Origin: Cryptomeria japonica
Lineage: Eukaryota; Streptophyta; Pinopsida; Cupressales; Cupressaceae
NCBI RefSeq assembly: GCF_030272615.1
Contig: NC_081406.1
Coordinates: 478,484,900-478,548,899 of the forward strand
Direction of reading: 5' to 3'
Length of the DNA stretch: 64,000 nucleotides
Part shown: piece by piece, positions 55,087 through 64,000 of the stretch
Layout of the letters: each line of letters begins with the position of its first letter
Position numbering within the stretch: position 1 is the stretch's first letter
Made by a program: the position numbers and the translations under genes
The notes under the pieces: model-generated
What the model was told of the DNA's origin: nothing
Seen by the model: the letters and a program-made list of their open reading frames with translations, nothing else
Database searches by the model: none

Positions 55087-57430
55087 GTTTTCATCTTTTT
55101 GCTCAAAGTTTCCAGTTTGGAGTTGCCTGGCAAAATGTTGAAAAAAGTGAGTTTTCAATGTGCTTTTGTTTGTAAAAGTTTTTAGACATGCTTTGTGCTT
55201 GGTTTTTAGGTGTGAGTAGTGTTCTTAGGTGATTGGTAGTCTTTGAGATCAACCTTGCATCATCTAGGCATTAAAAGTTGTCATTTTAGACATGAAAATG
55301 TCAAATTTGAGTGCTCTTGGACATGTACCTATCCATACAGGAGGATAAATGACTTGTAGAGGTATTTATTCTCCTGCTTTAACCATTGTAAGGGTTGATT
55401 ATTTGGAGATATCAAGCATTTTGAAAGTTTGCACTAATTTTACCTTGTTTTTCTCTATGTTTTAGCTCCATATGAGCAGCAGTCCGTACACCTATTGTAC
55501 ATGGCCGCACTATTTTTACATTTTCAAGTTCTCTTATGATTCCTGAAGCTTTTCCCTTTGGTGGCATCAAATTTTATTAATTTTTGAGTTCTAAGCAAAA
55601 TTATTTGGTTTTGATAGTTTCACTACCTTGTCTAGGAATTTGGCAAGGATGCTTGGTCAACTTGGCTTCTTGAAGCCCTAAATGTTCATGGCTTCCTAAG
55701 AACCAATTGGTCAACTTGTAAGATATGTAAATACATGTTTGTATTTCAAAAATGCAGGTGCAAGAAGTTTTGTGGCCATGGAGCCCTAGGCAAGTGTGCC
55801 ATTTGGCTAGCATCTTTGAAGAGGTTTGATGCTTTGCTCTTCTATAGCAAATGCATTCATTAGGTGGAAAGACCTATTTTGATGTTTAAAGTTTTATGTG
55901 AAAGAAAAGAGGGTTTCTAAGCCATGATAAGGATGGTTGCATTTTTCAGTTTGTGAAAATTGTGTAAAAAAAAATAGTGAGTCACTGTTTTGGTGTTGGT
56001 TTGCACCCATTTGCTTACTCTCCACCATATTTTGGTGTTTTTAAAAACTTTTACCTCCTTTAATTTTCTTGCAAAAAAGAAAAAGGAGTGGTCTTTGACC
56101 CTACCCATGGGTTTTGAGATTGCCAAGATCAATTAATGATCCTTTAGGCAAAGTTGTAACGCCCGACTGGCTGTAACAGTCAATTATGACTTATTTTTGC
56201 ATTTTAGTTGTGTTGTTTATGCAATCTTCCTCTTCCAAATAGTAGTTATGAAGGTCAAAAAACATTTAAAGACAGTGCATTGATAAAAAAAGCACCAAAC
56301 AGACCTTTGAAAAAGAGTTTTGATAGTGGTAAATGCAGGGTAAAGTGAAAAAGCAGTGAAAGAGGCAAAGTGCAGTGATAACAAGTTTTGATAGTGAATG
56401 TTTCATTGTTTTGTAATTGCATAGTGCCTTTTTGTGTAGGGATAATGTGGTTCTCCTTTGTCACTAATGGAAGACATGTTTACATGTTTTGAATGTAATT
56501 GGTACCCATGCATTAATGTGTTTGTGGAAAGCAAGAAAAGGAAAAGTTGTAAATGTTGCACACTCCTTATGAGCATCTTTTGTAAAACCTTGTTCTCTAA
56601 CCTTTGAAGGTGTAAAAATACTTCATTTTTGCCTAATTATTATGTGACATGGTAGAACTAAGGTTTCATGATTCACATTGAAGGTTTCTAGCTTGCAAGT
56701 TGATTCTTGCCACCAAAACCCTTGCAAACCCTTCTTTTTGCACCCATTTTTGGGACAGTCATGGAGGAGGCCTAATGGACCCTAAGACTTATAAAATCAA
56801 CAATATCTTCCAAAAGGGTATCCGAATATAAGGTTATTTTTGTCTAGAAGCCTATCGTTAGAGCAGGATGAGCACAAAACCCCAAAAAGAGGGCTAATTC
56901 CTTGTAGCTCGTTTTAGGCCTAAAATTTGGTTTTTTGTCAAATCGGGTACACAAAATAAGGTTGTAAAGCATAAAACCCATAAAATCCAGTTGAAACAAG
57001 TTGATCTTGTATGCTTTTAACACATTTGGTGAGATAGACTTTATAACTCAGTTTGTAGCTCTTGTGAAGGATTACTACGCTCCAAACCATAGAAGACCAA
57101 AGACACCCATGGGGGTAAAACTTGACACAAACTTGTAATTCATCAAAAGGAGACCTTGTACAGTTAGAGAATAGGTCAGGGATAGAGAAAATGAATTTCC
57201 AATTGAGAGGGTAAGTTTTTAGACTACAAAGCTTAAAACAATGGAGTTGAAGCCCTTGAGCAACCAGGGAGTGTTTGACTTAGAGAGGTGGATCAAGGAG
57301 ACTTGCTTGGTTGCCTATAAGCTTTTTGCACTCTAATTTTGGTGACTACACCTTGAAACTAGCAAAGGACCTATCACCTAGTAAAAATACAAGCCTAATT
57401 GGGCAACCACCTTGCCCTTCTTCCCTATCA
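55087..57430. other. No supported gene; noncoding repeat-like sequence
   Basis: Both strands are full of stops, with no recognisable protein family, LTR terminus or tandem array. The abrupt loss of LTR homology at 55087 implies an insertion or deletion breakpoint there. Confidence 0.4.
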
Positions 57431-57775
57431 CCTCATCTCAGTGAGCTGATGATCATGCTCAGCTTTGACCTTTGTTAGCTGTCGGTCTTGCTTTGCAAGT
57501 TGTGTCTGAGCCACTGTCAACTATGACTACAAACCTTCTAATCTGGATCTCATAGACCATACTGCATCAGCTGCCCCCTGCTCCCTCACAGGCTCTCTGC
57601 CTCCATCTCCACCTCCATCTCCACCCTGCTCATCCCTCTATTGTCGCACCTGTCTAGGGTCTACTTGCTCCTCCTCTCCTCCACTCTCCATTTCCCTGGC
57701 ATCGCTAGTCCCAACACCAATACCTCCAAGGGATCCACCCTCCCCTCTCTGCTGCTGTTGTCATGCACAAACTTT
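57431..57775 (-). pseudogene. Gag-like scrap: Gly-rich region followed by coiled coil
   Basis: On the minus strand one frame reads QQQQRGEGGSLGGIGVGTSD, then a Gly/Asp-rich stretch (EQGGDGGGDGGREPV) and MRSRLEGL...SQLTVAQTQLAKQDRQL. Stops stand at likely Gln positions. The composition (Gly-rich then coiled coil) recalls the N-terminal part of some plant gypsy gags, but no diagnostic motif is present. Confidence 0.4.
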
Positions 57776-58714
57776 TGGGCAAGAACATAACACCAATTTT
57801 TTTTTTAAAACAACATAAAAATACTAAATACTCTACATTTAAAATGAAATAAATAAGTTTTGTCTTCACTAAAGGTTAACTGAGAATTAAATAGAATGGT
57901 TTCCTAAAGTTGATTTAATCAACTCCATCATTATGGCGTCAACATTTAAGGTAGACTAATTATTCCCCAAGAAGGTCGTCACAACTTAATTAATTAATTC
58001 AACTAAATTAATTAATTTCCCCTAATTAAAATCTCCAATAATAAATCAAGAGATATTAATTATCTCAATAGTATTTAAATACTCAAGGGCTAAATAAAAT
58101 AACGTTAACTCATATTAAAAGTAATTAATTGAGCAAACACGAATACACTTTTAAATTAGACAAATCAAGTTAACCAAATCGAAATAATATTTGCCTAATG
58201 AAATTCATATCTTTTTAAAGTCGAATTTATTTCTCCTTAGATATTTTAAATATCAACTATTAAATATTTGGCCAACATTGACCTTATAGGTTAAAATTTT
58301 ACATTATACTTTTGATAAATTCCGTTAATAAAATTTCCAAAGGAATTTTTACCCAAACAACCATATTTATATAAATATATATATTCATTAGCATATATAT
58401 ATATGCGTGTGTATACTTACACATATTTTCCTAAATAAAGTCTATATTAAGAACAATTTTCCCCTAGTCAATAATAAAAGTTAATTATTTCAATCATATT
58501 GACTATGAACAATTGAGGGGGTAATTCTTTTCAAATTTTAAAAAGAATTCCCCCTCATTTCATTTATATTATTATTTTAATGAACCCTAACTAGGGTTCT
58601 TTATTCTTTTATACTAACCCTCTTTTCTTTTTCTATCTTCTATTTTCTATCAAGCTAACCCTAACCCAAAATTGGGTTAGGGTTGCTTGTTCTTCATTTT
58701 TTGTTTGTTTGTGA
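57776..58714. other. AT-rich noncoding stretch with TTAATTAA block and two telo-box palindromes
   Basis: No gene. The TTAATTAATT-rich part (57985-58240) resembles the AT blocks in the LTRs of F and H, so this may be another gypsy LTR. AACCCTAAC/TAGGGTT palindromes lie at about 58584-58599 and 58659-58686. Confidence 0.45.
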
Positions 58715-59045
58715 GTGTGTGCAGGTGTGGCTGAGCCAAGGCATATGGCAGAGGGCCGAAGGTTCTTGCGGAGGGCCAAAGGAAAGGGCGACATTTTGAA
58801 GGGAAGCCGTGGGGGTTTGAAGGGGAGGCGACCATTGTGGGCTCCCCACAAGACGACCGCGACCCATAGTGCAGCCGCGGGCACCCTGTGGGTTGCGGCC
58901 CTAAGTGGCGGCTTAGACTGCCACTATGAGTCGCGGCCCACAGTGTGGCCGTGGTCGCTTGTGGGTTGCGGACCATAGTGCGGTCGAGACCACACTGTGG
59001 GTTCGCACCCACAGTGCCGTCGGCACTGGGACCGCCCTCAGCTGT
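58715..59045. other. GC-rich, CpG-rich island with short degenerate repeats
   Basis: It is markedly GC- and CpG-rich compared with everything around it. It contains several degenerate units around CACAGTGYGGCCG and GTGGGTTGCGG in both orientations (58850-59030). Open frames across it read as biased Arg/Gly/Thr-rich sequence with no family match, so I do not call a gene. Confidence 0.6.
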
Positions 59046-59118
59046 AAAGGAATATGCAGGGGTTTCAATAATGTTAAATTTCTTCTTTTATATATATATT
59101 TTTTTAAGCATTAAAAAA

Positions 59119-59120
59119 TG

Positions 59121-59158
<38 letters not shown>

Positions 59159-59750
59159 CCCGATTTTTAACAGTAAGCACTATAATATATATTTTAAGGT
59201 ATATATTTATATATTTATATATATATTAATATATATACATGATTTTTTAACAACAAATTGTTCTCAGGACTTAAATATGGTATGATTAAAATACATAGAA
59301 TAAATAAACATTTCCTTTATTTCCAGATTTCTCATAGTTTATTAAATCTGTGTATTTTAACTTCAACGCAGAAAATCTGTTATTCATTTTATTTTAGGAT
59401 AAATACAACAGTTTAAATGTAGGTTTTAAAACATTAGGCATTTTCATTACAATAAATATATATATATATATATATACACATGTATATATATACATACATA
59501 CATATATACATGTATATATATACATACATGTATGTATATATATCTACATGTATATATATACATACATGTATATATACATGTATGTATATATACATGTATG
59601 TATATATATACATGTAGATATATATACATACATGTATGTATATATATACATGTATATATGTATGTATGTATATATATATACAGATATATACATATGTATA
59701 TATATGTATATATATGTGTATATATATATAAATATACATAACATAATAGA
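59119..59750. repeat. AT microsatellite and TATATACATGTATG minisatellite
   Basis: (TA)n occurs at about 59129-59152 and 59455-59475. From about 59476 to 59735 a run of TATATACATGTATG/ACATACATGTA variants is rich in the palindrome TACATGTA. Open frames in both directions here are repeat translations only. Confidence 0.93.
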
Positions 59751-59849
59751 ATAGCCCTTGTTTTCTTTTAATAACATATAGTTTCCTTTTTTTTCTTTAA
59801 GTTAACTATAACTGGATTTACAATATTTCCTAACTTTTTTCTCTACACA

Positions 59850-61197
59850 TGCATTTCTAGAATGGTCAACGCTTGCGGAATCGTACTTTAACATTTGCGC
59901 ATTGCCTTATTTTAGGGTTTTTGCGTTGCATTAACATTTCTCCTCTTATTCGCACTTGGTCTTTATCATTTACGAGCATCGAGTCATTCTTCTGCATTCT
60001 TCAATTATCTCGCTCTCCAATTTGGTTTTGTCGATAACAATTTTTAGTCATCAATCTTGTCAATCTTATCCTGTCGCATCAATGTGCGTGCTCATTTGTC
60101 ATCATTTTGGACATCGAAAATCCTCATTAGGGTTTTGTCCTCTTTTGAACTTGTCATTTTGTAATTTTTTTTGTCATCGATTTTTGTCATTTTTGTCATT
60201 TTGCGATCGATTTGACATCGATCGTCGTCCTTTTCAATCATGTCAATTTGGATCAATTAGTCATTGTTCCTCGTCAATTGGCGCATTTATCAATCAAATC
60301 GCTTATCAGCATTGGTCCTTTGTCAGTTAGAATCATGATCAAATCGAATCGACATCAATTATCTTTTGTCAAGACCTAATTGTCATTCTTGCATTTTCTA
60401 ATTCATCTTCTAGGGTTTCATGATTTAGTCATTTAACCTTGGTTGTCGTTTCTCCCTCTAGGTTAAATAATTTATTTATTTATCCTAGGTCTTCTTGTCA
60501 CAATTAAATGTTTATTTAATTGGCTAACTAATTCTTCCATCTTTGTGAATTAATTAATAAATGAAAAATTGTTAATTAATTCAATTAATTCCTAATTTCC
60601 TCATTTTCTAATTTCCTAATTTCTAATTCATCTAATTTTCATTTTTCTCCTAATTTCATGGGAATGACATTTCAATTTGTCATAATTTGTCATAATTGAC
60701 AATCAATCAATTTTGACATAGAAATTTGTCATAATTTTGTCATAATTATCAATCAATTAATCTTGCATAGAAAGTGCAAATTTGTCATAACTGACATTCT
60801 TGATTTGCAATTTCCATTTGAATCTCTTCATGCTAATTTGATCTTTTCTCCAATTTGTCTATAAATTGGATGAATTTCTTCAATCCCTACCTGGTCGAAT
60901 CAATTACGCTTCGAGTATTCTTGCGCTACAATCTTGTCTACTTGCTTTCACATCATGCTTATGCACTAGTAGGTGAGAGCCACAAAAAAAGCTATTTGAA
61001 GGAGAAAGAAGGACAATGGAGCCACATGAAGGAGACATACAAGTTTGCATTTGGTTTTCTTAGTTTTCAATCTTGAATGTCTTGTTTTCATGTCTTTATT
61101 GAGTGTTTTTAGGATTGATCATTGCAATTTAGTTTTTCATGATTGAACTAGTTTAAATTAATATTTTCTTTGATGATTTCCACATTTCCTAGCTACA
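59850..61197 (+). repeat. Gypsy element H 5' LTR (start approximate)
   Basis: About 1,348 bp, from near TGCATTTCTAGAATGG to AGCTACA. It is the reverse-complement match of the solo LTR at 51445-52988. It contains the FATCGATTTGACATCGATCG-like repeats near 60180-60225, a TTAATTAATT block (60545-60600) and the TTGTCATAATTGACA cluster (60680-60800). Confidence 0.85.
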
Positions 61198-61202
61198 TTA
61201 AT

Positions 61203-61221
61203 TGGTGAACCCGACGTGAAC
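61203..61221 (+). promoter_or_regulatory. Gypsy element H candidate primer binding site
   Basis: TGGTGAACCCGACGTGAAC lies five nucleotides after the LTR end. It begins TGG as expected for pairing with a tRNA CCA end; I did not assign the tRNA. Confidence 0.65.
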
Positions 61222-63284
61222 TAACCACTTAACCATGCTTTTGAGTGCTTTTGAGTTGATTTGCAGGTTAAAAACCCAAGAAATAGGGTAATGTAGGGTT
61301 TTCTGGGAACTTCTGCGCCTATGTCAAGCATTCTGCGCCTGTGTCAAGGACAATCTGTGCCTGTGTCAAGCATTTTGCGCCTGTGTCAAGCATTCTGTTC
61401 CTATTTAGGGACAAAAACAGAGGTAAAAGGCAGTGTGTTTTTACTTGCAAATTGTTCTGTTTTGCATGCTGTTTCTGCTTTTTGGTTTTTTGGTACTGAT
61501 TCTTTGTGCAGAACCTTGGCATATGCATGACAAAGACAACAAATGAAACTACTAACACGTTTTATGTAGGTTCGATAGTCAAAGACTAAACATATCAAAC
61601 TTCTGACTTGGGTTTTTCAGGTTGCCTTGGACTACAACTAAACTTTGTGTTTGTAATTAATGTTTAGGCACCTAGTATGATTTCTAAATAGGATGGAATG
61701 AATGTATGTTTGCTTTGATTGTTGAGTTTGACATTGGAGTAGGAGAGTATGCTCTCATCCTTCTTAGGGTGATCAGAAATCCAGATCTTCAATACCATGC
61801 TCATGTTTTTGATTGTGTGTCACCTTTAGAGGGCCTGCCTTTCTGACCATTTGCTTCTGCAAGCAAGTGACAATTGTGAGAAGGGAACGACCCAAAGTGA
61901 GTATGGCTAGAATACCTTGGCATTCTAACTCACTTTAAACAAATACCTGATGGGCAAAAGCTTTGAAGGAAGGGTTATGTGGGAATTGCAGTTACTTGGG
62001 AAGTGATGACCCTTGAACTCTTTCTCATATCAACATCTAAGTAGGACCTCATGGTCTAAATCGTGCTTTCGCGACTACATTTTTTTGGTATCTTGGTGGG
62101 ATTAATGTCTCAATCACGCTTGCGTGACACCAAGGAGTAACGCTTAAAAAAAATCCTTACTAAACACCTTGTATTTAGAGGCCAAAAATCCTTCTAGTTG
62201 CTTGAGAAGGACAAGTTCAGATACTTGGAAGAGATACTAAGTTTGCCATGGGGAGATTCCCATGGGGTCTAATGCTTGGCTGGCCTGAGAAATGAGTGCA
62301 ATGGAGGGGAGCCCGTGGGGTCAAGCATCTATGTATTCTCCTTGAATCTCATAATGAGTCTACCTCTCAAGTACCTACTTCCCTTGCCATGCATAAGAAA
62401 TGTGTGAATGAGCATGATTGTCTTGAGTCTAAGTTAAAATATCTCGTCTTCTTTACTTGTCAAAAGTTGAGTTGTGTCTCATTTCAAAACCAAGACAAAT
62501 TGATTCAAAACAAGGTTAAACACAAGAGTACATTCATTCAACAAAGTTCAAAACACCTTCAAACATGGTTGTCAAACATTTTCAAAATCTTGTCTCAACA
62601 TTCATGTCACTTAGATTTAGGTTCATCTTAGGTTTGCATTTTGCAAAGTCATTGTCAACTACCAAGGTTAGGTTTCACCTAGGTCATACTCCTTTGCATA
62701 TCAATAAGGGTCATCCATTTGCATGTGTCCTCTTGCATTAGAGTAATACCATTGTCATACATTCATATTTGCATACCCTAGGTCTCTTCATTAAGTTTAG
62801 GTCATTATCATATCATATTAGGGTTACTTGCATAGTAATTGTCCCTTAGCATATAGTGTCAAAACTAGGTTTTGTCATACTTGAGTAATCCAAATCTTTG
62901 ATAAACCCTAAGTCATTGTTAGGAGGTCTAGACCTTATCAAACCTTTTCTCTTTTTGTCATCAATGTCATTTGGTCAAACCTAGCTTAGTATCCAAGCAT
63001 ATAGGGGAGACATTGTCATTTTGTCCTTTTGTCACTTGGTTCTTTTGTCCTTTGAGGTTTAGACATTATTTCAATTTCCTAAGGGTCTCATTCTTAGAAT
63101 TGCATTCAAAAGTTTGTCCAAATCGTGAAAAACAACCAAAAAATAGGTTGAATTCTTGCCATTTATTGCATTTTAGCCTATTTAGTTTGCATTTAGTTGC
63201 ATATCATATATTATCCTTGAAAAATTCCAAAAAAATAAAACATTGCATAGTGACTTGTCTATTGAAACAAGGTTTCGAGCACCA
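61222..63284 (+). other. Gypsy element H long untranslated leader
   Basis: About 2.06 kb without a supported gene. It carries a 20-bp tandem array (61311-61392) and blocks collinear with the gypsy F leader (61740, 61822, 61919, 62061, 62110), including two small hairpins (62061-62074, 62114-62127). The open frame at 62296-62631 has no family match and lies in this leader. Confidence 0.7.
61311..61392 (+). repeat. 20-bp tandem repeat, four copies
   Basis: Units TTCTGCGCCTRTGTCAAGSA start at 61311, 61331, about 61353 and 61373, with a partial fifth at 61393. Small differences and a 2-3 nt insert precede the third. Confidence 0.88.
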
Positions 63285-64000
63285 ATGATGCAACAAAGTT
63301 TGACGTATCAACCGACAATGCAATTGAATTTTAATCCAAGGCAATCACAATTATATCCAACCCAACAACAAGGCAATATCGATCAAACTCTTTATGATGA
63401 AACAAGTCTCCAAATACAAAAACTAGAGGAGAAACTAGCTCAAGAAAATGAGATTTTGGAACAAAGAGTGAAAAACATTGAGAAGAATAGATCACAAAAG
63501 TCCAAAATGTTTCAAAAATTTCTAGGTCGAAATCCAAAGATTGAGCCAATTGATGTAAGATCTCTTCTTGAACGATCAGACATACCAGCTCTCCTCTCCC
63601 AAATAGAGATGTTGAAACAATTTCAAGAAAAGAGACAACAATATTATGTGCCTCCACAACAAGAACAAGAAGGTGTTCACTATCAATCAGATTTTCAACC
63701 ATCACAACCAATTGTTCAACAATTTCAACATATACAACCAATACAACCAATGGTTCAATTTCAACAATATGTCCAACCAACTATACAATTTCAACAAATG
63801 GTTCAACCAATGGTGGAATATCAACAAGTTCAATCAACATATCAATGTCAACAACCACAACCAAACATTCAAAAATAAAGGTTGCAGCACACACCAACCC
63901 AAGTTTCAAACATGTTGGAACAATTAAACCAAGTCCAATATCAAAACATGACATCAGATTAGAACAAACTCCTTGCCAAACAAGTTCAAATTCCAGATTC
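63285..64000 (+). pseudogene. Gypsy element H gag, N-terminal part, runs off the window
   Basis: ATG at 63285 or 63288 (MQQSLTYQPTMQLNF). Residues about 45-80 form a coiled coil (IQKLEEKLAQENEILEQRVK). A segment IEPIDVRSLLERSDIPALLSQ follows, then a long Gln/Pro-rich stretch built on QPMVQFQQ-type repeats. In-frame TAA at 63876 and TAG at 63960 both stand at probable Gln or similar codons. The frame continues beyond 64000. The assignment to gag rests on position after LTR, PBS and leader, not on a diagnostic motif. Confidence 0.65.

Noticed and set aside
55087-55300. 3' LTR of element A
   Set aside because: After TGTT the sequence does not align with the 5' LTR at 47678, so I do not call an LTR here.
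58633-59229. Open frames across the GC-rich island
   Set aside because: Overlapping frames on both strands with biased composition and no family motif; better explained by high GC.
59434-59777. Several overlapping Tyr/Ile/Met open frames on both strands
   Set aside because: Translations of the TATATACATGTATG minisatellite; no stop arises because of the repeat.
62296-62631. 111-codon open frame in the gypsy H leader
   Set aside because: No domain, and it sits in the untranslated leader between PBS and gag.
1-64000. Host genes, tRNA or rRNA genes
   Set aside because: All recognisable coding segments belong to transposable elements; no tRNA cloverleaf or rRNA sequence was recognised by eye.

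Overview
The window is a stack of retrotransposons from a seed-plant nuclear genome. No host gene, tRNA, rRNA or CRISPR array was recognised. The AT-rich, strongly CpG-poor composition, LTRs over 1 kb, long gypsy leaders and deep nesting fit a large gymnosperm genome, probably a conifer. That taxon is an inference from style, not from a marker gene. Almost every coding region is decayed, mainly by nonsense codons in otherwise conserved frames.

Layout. 1-2823: 3' half of a LINE (RT, zinc-binding region, RNase H), + strand. 3100-4785: broken unrecognised ORF. 4970-7518 plus 15176-15487: element 1, the 3' half of a pol-less LTR element. Its 3' LTR is split by element B (7519-15170, minus), a complete pol-less element with two 1.15-kb LTRs and a TTATT target duplication. 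15493-18771: copia element 2 (RT-RNase H and 3' LTR). 18772-21539: copia element D (minus; gag-protease and 5' LTR). 21540-24232: unassigned, probably retrotransposon LTR or leader. 24233-25160: copia element E (protease-integrase). 25162-27971: copia element C (minus; 3' LTR, RNase H, RT). 27972-47677: Ty3/gypsy element F with dual RNase H and a G-patch, split at 37015/44780 by a nearly complete copia element G (minus, 37016-44779). 47678-55086: pol-less element A, with an intact gag-like ORF and a decayed second ORF split by a gypsy solo LTR (51445-52988, target duplication CCAGC). 55087-59849: mostly noncoding, with a gag-like scrap, a GC-rich island and an AT minisatellite. 59850-64000: 5' LTR, leader and gag start of gypsy element H.

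How the parts relate. Elements A, B and 1 share a plan: LTR, PBS matching initiator tRNA-Met (seen in A and B), a coiled-coil/CCHC gag-like ORF (A and B), and a second ORF of about 1,080-1,100 codons (3' half only in element 1). None has protease, integrase, RT or RNase H. Their PBS and polypurine tracts match those of the copia elements around them, so the likely model is mobilisation in trans by copia enzymes.

Two structural signals look most worth following. One is a hairpin near the 3' end of the LTRs of seven elements: its C-rich loop is conserved while the stem changes on both sides together. The other is a pair of small covarying hairpins inside collinear conserved blocks of the leaders of gypsy elements F and H.
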